DNA of 64,000 nt, taken from assembly GCA_943737045.1 (NCBI GenBank), contig CALSFV010000027.1, positions 1,003,342 through 1,067,341 on the forward strand, given 5' to 3'. The notes beneath the pieces were generated by a model that saw nothing but the letters and a program-made list of their open reading frames with translations, was not told where the DNA came from and made no database searches. How positions within the stretch are numbered: the first letter of the stretch is position 1; the number at the start of each line of letters is the position of its first letter. Shown here piece by piece: positions 37,501 through 48,507 of the stretch. The translations under genes were made by a program, and so were the position numbers. The DNA comes from Parapristionchus giblindavisi. Its lineage: Eukaryota > Nematoda > Chromadorea > Rhabditida > Diplogasteridae.

Positions 37501-38165
37501 ACATATCTATAATGCAAGGGGCAAGTGATATGCAAGAAATTAGCACGACCATTCATCAATCCCGTAGCGCAGTGGTAAAAGTGCTCACTAGTAAGCGTAA
37601 CGTCGCGGGTTCGAAACCTATTGCTGAACTTTCCTATTTTCAAAATTTCGCGCCTTTGCCTGTACATCAAGCATGGATTCATTCATGATTCTAGCGATCA
37701 ATAAGCTAAATTAGCATAAACTAATTTATGTAAGGTATGCAGAATAACTTTTGCTATCTTTCTGTCTTCACAGTTTATTCACGAAAATATTGCCCGGACA
37801 CCACCTTTAATTGACTAGTTGACTATCAATCAAATAGTTAGTGAGCGAAATTATGAAAACGTAATTCATAGATTTTGTGCCAATGATTATCACACCATAA
37901 GAATCGAAAAGTAATGGAAATATTTCACAGAGCCGATGAATTTCAAAGAGATAATTCCAGAGTGAATTGGGGGGGGAGCATGGTCTAATCCAACAAATGC
38001 AAATCCCGGGCTAATTTTGCTCTCCGCACCGGCAATACTCTCTCAAAACGAAAGAAAGCGAGAGAGAGTACGGGCAGAGCGGAGAGATTCAAATTAGCTC
38101 GGGGAGTGCCTTTACAATCAATATAAAACACTTACGGTTATTGGACAGCAGCATTTATCGACCAT
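34549..38165 (-). CDS. four-TM membrane protein, 185 aa
   Basis: Seven exons on the minus strand: 38165-38136, 37025-36927, 36283-36185, 35353-35286, 35036-34975, 34872-34767 and 34642-34549. The start MVDKCCCPIT is Cys-rich, as in many nematode tetraspan proteins. Four hydrophobic segments follow: LATMTILYPIMALFASIF, LLIVCHTAAIVMTFIGI before a KKKKK stretch, VLLSIIFVCSFSLFAHAA, and SIIAVTCIVFFLHAMWCL. A polar Arg/Ser/Lys tail ends PPLVRA. The donor after exon 4 (GTCACT at 35285-35280) is weak, so that junction is the least sure; the others are standard. Introns contain a LINE 3' fragment, two TTAA-C copies, several TTAA-A copies and two 120-bp MITEs. The layout recalls uncharacterised nematode four-TM/LAPTM- or MARVEL-like proteins, but I cannot name a family and propose no function beyond membrane location. 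Confidence 0.7.
35053..35167 (+). mobile_element. TTAA-A MITE
   Basis: TTAAATGAACACCCTGGC to TTCGAGTGTACTTTAA, in intron 4 of the four-TM gene. Confidence 0.65.
35371..35488 (+). mobile_element. TTAA-A MITE
   Basis: TTAA 35371-35374, AGCGACACACCAAGC to AATTTGGGGAGTGCC, in intron 3 of the four-TM gene. Confidence 0.75.
35693..35825 (+). mobile_element. TTAA-A MITE, 133 bp
   Basis: TTAA 35693-35696 and 35822-35825, with a small internal expansion (ATAACGAGAGTAAGG). In intron 3 of the four-TM gene. Confidence 0.75.
35930..36049 (-). mobile_element. 120-bp MITE with CGAA target duplication
   Basis: Ends CACAGTATTCTGG and GAACGCTGTG, flanked by CGAA (35926-35929, 36050-36053). In intron 3 of the four-TM gene. 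Confidence 0.85.
36296..36545 (+). mobile_element. LINE 3' fragment
   Basis: The frame SFFPRAARLLVQP, followed by a stop, matches the C-terminus of the LINE at 12337-12412. The following 3' UTR-like DNA ends in an A/T-rich stretch. It sits in an intron of the four-TM gene, in the opposite orientation, beginning 12 bp upstream of exon 3. Confidence 0.75.
36663..36782 (+). mobile_element. 120-bp MITE with GCTC target duplication
   Basis: Ends CACAGCGTTCTCATG and AGAATACTGTG, flanked by GCTC (36659-36662, 36783-36786). Almost identical to 58876-58995 and to the inverted 35930-36049. Confidence 0.88.
37118..37465 (-). mobile_element. TTAA-C element, minus orientation
   Basis: Flanked by TTAA at 37118-37121 and 37462-37465, 348 bp. 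The A and B boxes read on the minus strand (B box about 37309-37319). The right TTAA is shared with the next copy. It lies in intron 1 of the four-TM gene. Confidence 0.85.
37462..37810 (+). mobile_element. TTAA-C element, diverged copy
   Basis: Starts at the TTAA shared with its left neighbour and ends at TTAA 37807-37810. A box TAGCGCAGTGG and B box GGTTCGAAACC are kept, and the rest differs more from the other copies, so this is an older insertion. Confidence 0.8.
38003..38115 (+). mobile_element. TTAA-A MITE
   Basis: AATCCCGGGCTAATTTTGCT to TAGCTCGGGGAGTGCCTTTA, 20 bp before exon 1 of the four-TM gene on the plus axis, i.e. at the start of intron 1. Confidence 0.75.
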
Positions 38166-38557
38166 CTCGAAAGAACTCCTCAAAACGACTATTGCTTAGA
38201 TAGCGACCGACTTAGCGAGAACAGAACCGGAGACACTGTGATATTGATTCGAACTTATCTAAAAGAAGAGATCTTACTAATTACTCTTGAGCGATGCTCA
38301 AGACACTCCCTAATGTGACATTCCCTTCGCTTTTAACTTTCCCGCGAGAATCTTAATTCGATTATCGATGCGATCACAATTCAAACTTGTGAACAGTTTT
38401 ACTGCTTTTTATGACAAGTTTTTTGAAGTAAGAAAAACGCGCAATTTCCTAAATGTGCAAATACTACGTTTTAAAATGGACTGTATGGGTTTTAGGTTTG
38501 GTGTGTCGTTAAAAATGATTCGAGAAGGTGACGGAAAGCACATTCTCTGGTATTTTG

Positions 38558-39090
38558 AAACTTAAAGTCTACTTAAATTACGTCACAGACTTTAAGTAGA
38601 CTTTAAGTAAACTTAAAGGTGGAGGCCCGCGAATGATCATGCAAATTTCCTACATCTCGCTTATGCAAGGGTGTAGTGATATGCAAGAAGATAGTGAGAC
38701 TACTTATCGTTCCCTTAGCGTAGTGGTAAAACTTCCGACTAGAAGACGCATGGTCGCGGGTTCGAATCCTATTGCCGAACTTTCCTGTTTTCAAAAAGCG
38801 CGCCTTTCCCTGCACGGGGCCTGATGGTTCATTCATGTTTCTAGCGATCAATAAGCTGAATCATCATAAAATATATAGTGTACGGTATGTAGAATAACTT
38901 TTGCTATGATTCTGTCTGCACAGTTTGTTCACGAAAATATTCGCGGGAGTCCACCTTTAAAGTGAAAGAACATTTGACGAAATGCATTACAGTATACCAC
39001 ACCACTTTAAGTAGACTTACGTTTTACTTTAGGTATACTTACAAGTCTACTTCAAGTGCAGACTTTAAGTAGACTTTAAGTGTCGAAATA
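38558..39090. repeat. CTTTAAGTAGACTT repeat cluster split by TTAA-C
   Basis: Repeats of ACTTTAAGTAGACTTTAAGT lie on both sides of the TTAA-C copy, and outer parts (TGGTATTTTGAAACTT and its mirror) form an inverted repeat. Confidence 0.6.
38613..38960 (+). mobile_element. TTAA-C element
   Basis: TTAA at 38613-38616 and 38957-38960, 348 bp, with A and B boxes intact. Inserted between repeats of CTTTAAGTAGACTT, which offer many TTAA sites. Confidence 0.85.
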
Positions 39091-39192
39091 CCAGAGTTGA
39101 TGTATGGTCACAGTGAAAAAAGTAAGAAGTCGGATAGTTGGGCGTAAGAATTCTTTTACCATGCACATCAAAGAATACTCTTGATAAATGTA

Positions 39193-39304
39193 AGTAAAAA
39201 GCTAATATGACACTCTCCGCTCTGGAAATGCTCTCTTGCTTTCTCTGTCTACGAGAGAGCGTTGCCAGAGCGGTGAACAAAATTAGCACCGGGTGTGTCT
39301 TTAA
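39193..39304 (+). mobile_element. TTAA-A MITE
   Basis: Right end GGGTGTGTCTTTAA at 39301-39304; the left outer end is degraded. Upstream of the bZIP gene. Confidence 0.7.
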
Positions 39305-39404
39305 AAAGTGTTTAACACATGTCTTCTGGTCATAAACTTTGAATAGTTTAGTTGTTAATGTGGTGTGCGAAAGATTTGAGAGATATTCGTGATCGCTAGG
39401 AATT

Positions 39405-39515
39405 TTCTCTTATCGCCTACCCTCTATCTCTCTTATCTTTCTCTTATCGCCTACCCTCTATCTCTCTTATCTTTCTCTTATCGCCTACCCTCTATCTCTC
39501 GTATCTTTCCCTATC
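39405..39515 (+). repeat. tandem repeat, about 36 bp x 3
   Basis: TCTTATCGCCTACCCTCTAT followed by CTCTCTTATCTTTC, three nearly identical units. Confidence 0.8.
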
Positions 39516-40127
39516 TTCACTACTAATTATAGGAACAAGGTTAATCGGTTGCGACAACCAATGATCACATGAACCTATATTGGAAACTAGGAACTATTTC
39601 GCATTCCGTCTCATAGTAAAAATTATAATGATATATTTATCAACGCCCGAGGCACAACAGCAATTAAGTGATCAATAATTGGTGAAGATATGATTGACGA
39701 CTCTACGAATTCATAGGGAATGTGAATATTGGCCGTATGAAATGTACTTAAATGTACGAAAATGTGAAATCTAGGTAAAAAAACGAGAAAATGGGTGTAA
39801 AAAGGTAACAATCGGATACAAATATTTCGCCTGCAATTTTTCGCCTAACTGTCGATTGTTCCTGGCTATGTGCATGATATTTCGAAACTAGCATTATTAA
39901 GTATAACTTGGTTTGGTTGAGAGGAATGTGATAGTTTTTTCTTGATCTCATGGTCGTTCTTAACCGATCAAAGAGCTCCCCTACGTTCGTAATTAGATTG
40001 ATCTTCAACGTATCCCCTCAGCATCTCGTGCTCGCCCAGGGAAGTGGAACTCCCTCTGTCGTCACAAATCGGCCACAATTTGTGATTGTGAACTATTTAT
40101 AACTAATCGCGATACCACCCCCAGTGG

Positions 40128-40227
40128 TATAAAAACGTTTTTAACAAGATTTATTCGACAGTTGTGTAGAAAAGCCATACTAACAACAAATCAACAAATC
40201 AACAAATCAATAAACGCTCAAGAAAAG
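40128..40227 (+). promoter_or_regulatory. TATA box and non-coding leader exon of the bZIP gene
   Basis: TATAAAAA stands at 40128-40135. About 90 bp further, AAAAG|GTATCA (exon end 40227) can pair with the acceptor TTTAG at 40471-40475, two bases before the ATG. The leader contains a short repeat of AACAAATC (about 40189-40212). A TATA box with a spliced leader is inference from sequence and spacing. Confidence 0.45.
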
Positions 40228-40477
40228 GTATCATTTCTATATCGTTAATCTCTTTTTATTACTTGCTACTGCATAGGAAATTTTATAAAAGGAATATAAA
40301 ATGCATAATGTTTAATATTTTTCTTGGTTAGATTTCATTATTTAAAGCTAATTCTCACTATGCACTATTATTAGTGATACTCAACAGCCTATATTTTTTA
40401 ATGTACATTTAAAGTAGATGCAAACCTATACACTCATCTATTAATATTATTTATTTAATTCTTCTTATTATTTAGAA

Positions 40478-42277
40478 ATGGGAAGACAGAGATCGTTAGA
40501 GACTACTTTTATCAAGATGTACGAGGATGAGGAACACTTCAAGAAACGCCAGAGGAACAATAAAGCAGCTGAGACGTACAGGTAACATAATTAATTTCTA
40601 GATTTAAAGGTGGAGACCCGCGAATGATCATGCAAATCTCTTACATCTCGCTTATGCAAGTGTCCAGTGATATGCAAGAAGATAGGGAAACTACACATCG
40701 TTCCCTTGGCGTAGTGGTAAAACTTCTAACTAGAAAGCGCATGGTCACGGGTTCGAATCCTATTGCCGAACTTTCTTATTTTCAAAAAGTGCGCCTTTGC
40801 CTGAGTTTGATAGCATGATTCATTCATGATTCTAGCGATCAATAAGCTGAATTAGCATAAAATAAATAGTGTACGGTATGTAGAATAACTTTTGCTATCA
40901 TTCTGTCTGCACAGTTTGTTCACGAAAATATTCGCGGGAGTCCACCTTTAACAAGCAGGAATGATAATGATAACTCGGGAGCGCCTATTAAGGCGCACTC
41001 CAACCTTGGTTTTCTTAATAATAACATATTATCGCTGATAATAATTTTCAGGATGAAAAATCGCAGACGAAAGGAGGAAATAGAAGAGCTCAAGAACGAA
41101 ATTAACGTTCTACGAGGGGAATGTTCAAGAATGGAGGAGGCTTTGAGCCAAAGTGAATCTGCCGTATGGAACAAACAGGGTGAAATCGATTATTTAACTG
41201 CCGAGTTGCACCGGATGGAGGGAATATCCTTCGAGAAGGACAGGAAGATATCCGATCTTGAAACCATGGTAAGTGAGAGAGGAACAGGCGTGAGCTCTAA
41301 CAAAATTCAGATAATGAGAAAGGTATCGCGTTTCTCAAACTCTTTCAATAAAATATCACTTTCATTTTCCTATTCGAAGTGATGAAAAATTCGAAGAAAA
41401 AAAAACGTTTGACTTTGGTATTTCTTACTTGAAGTAAACTTTGTAAAATGTCGAAACGTTCAAGAATTCAAGTCAACATTATGTCATCGATTATGATACT
41501 ATCATTTTTCCTTTCTTGCCTAATTGAATGGTTTCAGATACGACGACAAAGCGACGTCACTTACAAGAGCAGTGATGATCTCTTGGATTCTATAGACGTG
41601 GATCAGCTCATCGGCGATTTCACAAAGTACGTATCATGTTTCATACTACTCATATGTACTAGTGCTAATTCTGATTATTCTAATATTGATGCTTCCAATA
41701 ATCATAATTATAACTGGCCTATCAGAACTTCGTGTGAATAGAATAACGAGATTTACCTATTCCTGTTGCCTTTTACTACTATCTATTATATTATCATAGT
41801 ATAATATTATCAATCCATTCACATCCATGATTAGTAATTTGGAAAAAGAGATAATGAGATCAAAGAATATTTTTTTTTGAATTTTCAGTTTCTGTTCGTC
41901 CTCTTGCACGCCTACTCCAGCAGCGCCTTATGAATATAGGTCCTTTCCTGGCCAAATCGTCGATTCAATAACGCGACCAGAAGATTCTTCGTACATTGTC
42001 AGTAATTGTTTTACCTTATATCGTGATGCCATCAACGGTGATTGTGCGAACGTTCTTTAAAGGTACACCACGTGCTAATTTCACTTTCCGCTCTGACAAC
42101 ATTCTCTCGTAGGCAAAGAAAGCGAGAGAGTGTGGCCAGAAAGTTTCAAATGAGCTCATCGTGAGTAAATCTTTCATTGTTCAGAAGCCAATCGAACAAA
42201 TCGCCAACAATCCGTGCCAGTCCAATGAATTCGGCGAATTCTGGGCAGCTTCAACAGCATGTCTGCCATTCTCATGA
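40478..42277 (+). CDS. bZIP transcription factor, ATF4-like, about 203 aa
   Basis: Exons 40478-40581, 41052-41268, 41538-41626, 41889-41997 (or 42001) and 42185-42277. The basic region is split across the first intron: FKKRQRNNKAAETY joined to RMKNRRRKEEIEELK. This matches the ATF4-type pattern NKxAAxxYRxKxRxxxE and is followed by a long coiled coil (LKNEINVLRGE to KISDLETM). Such proteins dimerise and bind DNA in the nucleus to control stress genes. The C-terminal part is acidic and Ser-rich (SSDDLLDSIDVDQLIGDF). The last junction has two options: donor GTCAGT at 41998 gives a tail ending TACLPFS (stop 42275-42277), while donor GTAATT at 42002 shifts frame and stops at 42226-42228. The first intron contains a TTAA-C tRNA-core element in the gene's orientation and the fourth a TTAA-A copy. 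The splice site just before ATG implies a spliced 5' leader. Confidence 0.82.
40604..40951 (+). mobile_element. TTAA-C element in bZIP intron
   Basis: TTAA at 40604-40607 and 40948-40951, 348 bp, A box TTGGCGTAGTGG and B box GGTTCGAATCC. It occupies most of the intron that splits the basic region of the bZIP gene, in the same orientation as the gene. Confidence 0.85.
42057..42165 (+). mobile_element. TTAA-A MITE
   Basis: TTAA 42057-42060, AGGTACACCACGTGC left end. Fills most of the last intron of the bZIP gene. Confidence 0.75.
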
Positions 42278-42396
42278 TTATACCGTCTTTAATTTTACCC
42301 ATACGAGTTGGAATTACTATACAATCAATTGATTTTCATGAACGATAAATGATTGTGTGTTTGATCATTGGCTGCGTCTCATAACAAACATGCAAT

Positions 42397-42816
42397 TTTA
42401 ACACCCGAGCTAATATTAAACTCATGACTCGTTAAAAATAGCGGAAAACCGAAATCGGCGACTTTCCACCCGTTAAAAAAGTACCCGGAAAGTCGAAAAT
42501 GGAAACACGAAATTTGAATTCGCGCGCACGCAAAGAGATGCAGGAATTCAAATTCCGACTTTCCGACAGCGAATCTCCGCGGATTGCATTTTAACTGCTA
42601 AAAATCGATGACGGAAAATCGGAATTTAAATTCCCGCACCTCTTTGCGCGCGCGCGAATTCCAATTTCGTGTTTCCTTTTTTTTTAACGGGTGGAAAGTC
42701 GCCGATTTCGGTTTTCCGCTATTTTTTAACGAGCCATCACTGGCAACATTCTCTCGCAGAGTGAGAGAGTGTGCCAGAGCATAGAATAGAATTAGCTTGT
42801 TGTGTGAATTTAAGGA
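42397..42816 (+). mobile_element. TTAA-A MITE split by a palindrome
   Basis: Left piece TTTTAACACCCGAGCTAATA, right piece from TGGCAACATTCTCTCGCAG to AGCTTGTTGTGTGAATTTAA. Between them sits the palindrome 42424-42737. Confidence 0.7.
42424..42737. mobile_element. 314-bp palindromic element
   Basis: Inverted termini ATG(A/G)CTCGTTAAAAA and long arms (GCGGAAAACCGAAATCGGCG with its mirror). CG-rich CGCGCGCACGCAAAGAG stands near the centre of each arm. Inserted into TTAA-A. Confidence 0.8.
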
Positions 42817-42962
42817 AAGCATCGGCAAGGATTTCTATGAGAGCTCTAGATCCTACGAGTATCTCTTCCTGTCTAGTCGAAACCAACACGAACGCGTATC
42901 CAATTACATTCTCACATGTCAGTTCGATATCGAGATCTTTTTGACCGGATCTGATTCTGATT
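42817..42962 (+). CDS. candidate orphan exon ending in TAG
   Basis: After acceptor TTTAAG at about 42811-42816 an open frame reads ESIGKDFYESSRSYEY and continues through FLSSRNQHERVSNYILT to FLTGSDSDSD and a stop, about 51 codons with a coding-like composition. It could be an alternative last exon of the bZIP gene, but I found no donor in the right phase after 42185, and a nested MITE (42397-42816) stops exactly at its acceptor. It may equally be a remnant. Confidence 0.3.
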
Positions 42963-43915
42963 CTGATTAGTACGTGATTCGGGAACCAAAGCGAAGGCTA
43001 CTCTCAAAGATTTCTAAAATCTATTTTTTTTGTTGAAAACGAAAACTCAATGCTTCTATAAATAGATGTGCTATGCATGATACAGAGACTATATTTGATT
43101 TAAGTGCACTAGAGTGTGTGTAAGCATGTTCATCATTGACAACATGCGAATCCGGTCACTCTTAACACTCTAATCATATCTCGATTTATCTCTCAAGTGC
43201 TAGAAAGACATAGAGATAGAGCGATAGAGACGCCGAGAGATAGTGGGATCATGAGATAGCCCAGACGGTCAGACGAAATAGAAGACACCGTGCAAGAGAT
43301 TTTCCTGGAGACTGTGGGTGAGAGAGCGTGGGATAACGAGAGAGAACAGTGAAATCAGAGAGAAATTTTCAAAAACAGAAAAGGGATGTGCGAGAGACAA
43401 GGTGGTTTGAGTAGTCTCCAGACGGTTAGAGTGACGAGAGAGTATGGGAAAGTGAGAGAGTGCAGATGCTCTTCTCACAATAAGATTGAGCAAATACTGC
43501 CGATGTCCATCCTTATTCAGTCAGTGCCATGAGGACGATGGCGAATCCCATGGTTAACGTCGTTTATTATTCCTTCTTTCGGTTTTTTGATATATAGTTA
43601 TACATTAGTTAATTTCTATTGCTTCACTATCTAAATACCTTTTGTAATTAAACATTATTACCACCTTATGGGATTGTATTTTATGTGCGTTCATTATGTA
43701 CTTCTTTGTCACACTTTATTCTGAAGCCCAATTAAAGATATTATTATCACTCTAACGATCTTTGCTACAGTGTGATTTTATTTATTTATTTATTTCCTTC
43801 TGATACATTTTGCAGAAAAAATAATAAACAAAATTTGGTATTTTACGCGTACCTTTAAACAGATAACAATCGATTTTTCCAGATTTTCCAGATTTCCATT
43901 TTTCCATTTTTCCAG

Positions 43916-46900
43916 ATGTTATTACCGCTGCTCATTGCCTGCAGTGCACTGCCAGTGAACGGTTGGGCGGATCAATTGGTGAGTGCTACTTGCCCATGCT
44001 AATCGCATGATCAATGGTGGTCAATATCAGTGGGGGAGCTGAAGAACGGCCCTCACTTCATCTAGTAATTTCCTTGATATGACCTTTAAAAATATAGTAA
44101 TCGAATTGACTGACTGCGCTGATCCGATTTATTGTGATGAAATCAAGAAAAAGCTTAGGCTATTGATTTCTGCTTATTTCTATATTAATTTATTATTTTG
44201 CCGCCATATTCTTTCGGAAGACTGTTGGATGCAACTTCCTAAGCGAAGCTAAGTGCAAGAATTGGAATTCCATGCACATCAGAGCCCTTGTCTATGCGAA
44301 CTCTTGATAAATGTGTTGTAAATGAAATGAATTGTCGTTATTTAAGGGTCGTCGGACAGCCTGGCTGCACGAATCCGCCACGAGCGGACCCCATATTCAG
44401 AGAGGATACGTGCCGATATTTGGCAGTGAGTTTCTTGTTTCGAGCTGATTTGGAATACGCTGTGTCTGACAGTTCCCCGATGCTGCGAACCATGTTTTTT
44501 CTGACAGTGCCATTTCAGATCGGAATACCCAAGAGCCGATAACGTTCACATTCACAACACCGCCCGCGCTGCCTCAACAATCTCCCGCCGCAACCAACTC
44601 TGAGAAGGTAAACGACCTAATTTAACGTTAATGTATTGAATTCTCTGCATATTCATTATTTAAATATTGGCAACATATATAAATAATGAATATGCAGAGA
44701 ATTCAAAGATAGAAATAAAGGAAAACTGAAAATTCAATAAAATTAATGACAGATTAATACACTGAAAACTAATTCTTTTTGTAGTGAATTTAAAACCAGG
44801 ATTTATTAGGACTAACTAAACGAATCGATATTATTTTCAATTTCAATAAATATTTTTTGCTTCTATCAATATTGTTCCAGAACTCCGTCCCCTCTCCCGT
44901 TGTCCAATCGTCATATCCCACTCTTCTGCCGGCCACAGCCCAGGAGGTCGTGTATCCCAAGCCCGTTCAGCCTCACTACTCCCAAGTGAGCGCCATAAAG
45001 CCGATCAATCCACCGCCATTGCCTCATCATTTTGGCGCGCACACTGTACCACGGCCACCGATGCATGCTAATGTGAATAGAGGGGTAAGTTCTCATTGTC
45101 AGAGCATGATTGTTGTCAGTTGTTTTTATCTTTTTGTTTTTTAAAACTTTTTTTTGCGCCACTGATCTTGCAATGTTCATAAAGCCTGGTCAATTTCTCA
45201 AAAAAAAATCATCCTCCCATTTCAATTCGAGACTTCCTCGTGATCGTTTGGAAAGGACCTTGAAAAAGAAAAAAAACCTGTATTAATAAGTAGTACGCTT
45301 GAGCATTTAATAGGTAAATAAATGTCCGGCATTCAACACGAATCATTTGCAGGCAGTTCATGAGTTCACTCCATCATTCACTGCCTCATTCGCTCACTCT
45401 CCAACACCTTCATTTGCCAACTATCAGGTTCATCTCTTTTTTACCGGCACTAATTTTACTCTCCGCTCTAGCAGCACTCTCTCGCTTTCTTTGTCTACGA
45501 GAGAGTGTTGTCAGAGTGGAGTTTCAAGATGTGGTTTTAGTACTCGCCAACTATCTGCCTAATATTATAAAATGTCTATGAGCAACTTTCCCATTGAGTA
45601 AATAGATTTTTGAGTTTTTATACATTTTATTGATAAAAAACAGTGAAAAATCGATAAAAACCTCTAATTGTGAATAGGCTCCCATGACGAACGTTCAGCC
45701 CCGTTCTGCTTACACCTCCAATTATGTAAATCCACGTGCCGAATTCGATGCTATTGGCAACGAACTCAATGGCGTCAAATCGCAAGCGGTCAACTCGCTA
45801 GCGCAGGTTCTTTCGTACTTTGATCTTTGATCTTTGATCTCTGCAGTCGGTGACTCCCTCCGTAACTACTACTCCTACTACAGTATCTACTAACTCATCC
45901 GCCCTAACCACCTCGACAAAAGTGATTAACATAACCCTACCGTCGCCAAGGAGGCGAAGGATCGTGGTGAGAACCCCGATTGGTGTGGGTTACGGTAACT
46001 AATCAATAATCAGACAACAACGCCGCAATCGATTTTTGCCATGCAGAGGAAGAGATCGAGCGATAACCAACTGCCAGAGAATAACGCGATCGATAGTGAG
46101 ATGGATACTGTAGACAAGCCGAAAAAGAAGAACAAAGAGGAATCCTCGAGCGATAGTTTGGCAGATCTTTCAAAAATGTTCCTGAAAACTGCTGCAGTTG
46201 TAAATACCTTTTTCATACTAATTTAATTAAACTATAATCATTTTATTATATATTATTATATTAAGTCATTACATTGTTGTACACTAATTATTACTGTAAC
46301 GTTATTAGATTTTTATTTTGAAATTCAGACAAAAATTCCAAAAAAAGTGTGCGAGTTTTAGGAACCGCACGAGCTAATTTTACTCTCCACTCTGGCAACA
46401 CTCTCTCGTAGACAGAGAAAACGAGAGTTTCAAATTAGCTCGGGGTGTGCCTCTAACAATAAGGTTTTTTTTTTTTAATATTTTGAAAACCTTGTCAAGT
46501 CAAGTAAACTGTGCGTGTGCGTGTAGAGTGTTCTGAAAAATTTAACAAAATTAATTAATCGATACTTTAATTGTCTAATTACAGCTGAAAAACGCTGTTC
46601 AGCAGTCGGGTGTGGACAGGGATTGGCGATTGATGTTAGGCAAGCTCAGTGGTGAGTGGTGTGTGTGAAACGTCGTACTCACCAAGTGCACTCTGCGCAC
46701 CAACTCTCTAATTTTGCAGGAGTGGTCGAGCCTTACGTTGAACAGCTCACGCACCATCTCGGATCCGCTATCAACATTGCCATACGTCAGCAGAACGCTA
46801 AACGAATGGTACGATACTTTTTATTTTACCATTAATTAAAGTAAATGATGGAAATCGGACCCTTTCCATACACATCCCAGTGTTGAATTGACAGTGAAAA

Positions 46901-47768
46901 ATGTAGAGCGAAAAAGATAGAGAGTACGCAAAAGTGAGAGGGCTCGAACGGTTAGAGTAATCGCCATGCACCATGCGTACCTTTTTTTTTGCTTTTTGCC
47001 AAAAGTTTACAATGAATGCTCCCCCTTTGCTGGAGAATGTGCACAAAACGGTGACTTACATCATGATTCTCGGGAAAAAATATTTCCTTTTTCATTAGAA
47101 TATTCTATGGGTCTTGAGCGCACAAGTACTTCCCTAGTAATGAAACTCGCTAATGAGCAATTCGCTCTAATCCTCTAAATGCTAGATTCTGCACGTAGCA
47201 TTTATCTGAAACTGAAGTGCACACGTTTCGCACGTTCGCGGAATTAATCTTTGGATGTCTTTTAGTAATTAAATCGGTCACTCGTTTTCAGCTGACATTC
47301 ATACATTGTCCTGATTCTTTGTTTAGTTTTGCACAGCGTTTCGAGAGCGGTCGTAGAGTGACAGCGAAACGGTATAGCGAAAACAGCGATGCTATACAAG
47401 GTTGACTGGTGCAGCATACCGTAATGTTTGGCACGTTTTCAATGACCTGCTCTCCCTAGTTTGAATAAATGCTTTAGTATAGACACTTCATCTGCATTTT
47501 CCATGATGAAGGGGTCACTGAATCTGAAGATTGCTCTGTTTACTGCACACTTCTCAGAGACTAATCCCGACTAGTGCTCACAATAATTATAAGTATAGTG
47601 TTTCCCGGAGCATATTAGAGTAGCAGACAAACAATTGAGAATGAGCGTAGTCGGATCTTATTAATATTGATGACGCAAACAAACAAATTGCAGATGCGCA
47701 CGGCACCACCGCCCTCGTACAACTACAACTACAATGACAATTATGTCGCCCGATTCAAGCGGATATGA
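43916..47768 (+). CDS. secreted Pro/Ser/Thr-rich protein, 391 aa
   Basis: Eleven exons: 43916-43978, 44347-44425, 44519-44607, 44881-45084, 45353-45427, 45678-45806, 45847-45966, 46014-46199, 46585-46651, 46720-46808 and 47694-47768. Every junction keeps the frame. The N-terminus MLLPLLIACSALPVNGWA is a clear signal peptide. The body is low in hydrophobics and rich in Pro, Ser, Thr and Tyr (TTPPALPQQSPA, QPHYSQVSAIKPINPPPLPHH, TTTPTTVSTNSSALTTSTK). A tetrabasic RRRR at the end of exon 7 could be a proprotein cleavage site, with an acidic/Lys-rich segment after it (KPKKKNKEESSSDS). Two short helical exons follow (VVEPYVEQLTHHLGSAINI), and the end is APPPSYNYNYNDNYVARF. I recognise no domain. 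Cuticle, extracellular-matrix or mucin-like roles are possible but unsupported. An acceptor directly before ATG suggests a spliced or trans-spliced leader. Confidence 0.78.
45443..45530 (+). mobile_element. TTAA-A MITE, outer ends lost
   Basis: CACTAATTTTACTCTCCGCT to GTCAGAGTGGAGTTTC, in intron 5 of the secreted-protein gene. Confidence 0.7.
46361..46457 (+). mobile_element. TTAA-A MITE with right-arm deletion
   Basis: Left arm complete (CACGAGCTAATTTTACTC), inner hairpin shortened, right end TTAGCTCGGGGTGTGCCT. In intron 8 of the secreted-protein gene. Confidence 0.75.
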
Positions 47769-47959
47769 TCGTTGATCTTTGATCTTTGATCTTTCGTGTT
47801 CCACCATACGGCTAATCGTACCATAGTCACCTCACACTATCCTAGCCTTATGCTTACTTAGTAATTTATTGTTAGTACTGTACATAGTCGAACAATCCTT
47901 TATTGGCCTTATCCATGAAGGTTGGAGGATCAAGCGTGATGTAGAGAAAGTCATATAGG

Positions 47960-48082
47960 TTAAAGTCACGCCCCGAGCTAACTTGAAACTCTCCGCTCTA
48001 GCAATGCTGTCTCGCTTTCTTTATCTACGAGAGAGTGTTGCCAGAGGGTAGAGTTTCAAATTAGCTTGTGGTGTACCTTTAA
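47960..48082 (+). mobile_element. TTAA-A MITE, 123 bp
   Basis: TTAA at both ends; arms CGCCCCGAGCTAACTTGAAA and the mirrored right arm nearly complete. Confidence 0.85.
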
Positions 48083-48386
48083 AAATGGTTGTCAACCCTC
48101 ATGGATAAGACCTTCGATATCTCATCACATTAATTATTCTCAATACGGAGAAGATCCGACGATAGTGTGTTATACTTTCATTATCCGGACAATCAAATAA
48201 CTCAATTCATTTTCGATTTAAAAAATTACCATAAAGAAAATGGTGCAATTCTATTACCAGATGCGCCGATAAAGATATTCTCAACGTATTTATTTTAATA
48301 CCACTCACGCAACAGAAAATTCAATAACAACACTTCCTTGGAACGTTCGAGTTACGGAAGACCGACGATAATAGAATGTTACATAC

Positions 48387-48507
48387 ATAAAGGGAGCGTA
48401 ATCACACTCAATGGTCTCTTCATCGAGCCCACTATTTTTCTGTTCTCTAACAACGAGAGAGCGTAGAGCGTTGAAGAGACCGTTGACAAAGATTTCAGTC
48501 CCTTTAA
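48387..48507 (+). mobile_element. TTAA-B MITE, 121 bp
   Basis: Left end ATAAAGGGAGCG (TTAA mutated), right end TCAGTCCCTTTAA. Inner part TGTTCTCTAACAACGAGAGA as in the other copies. Confidence 0.8.
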
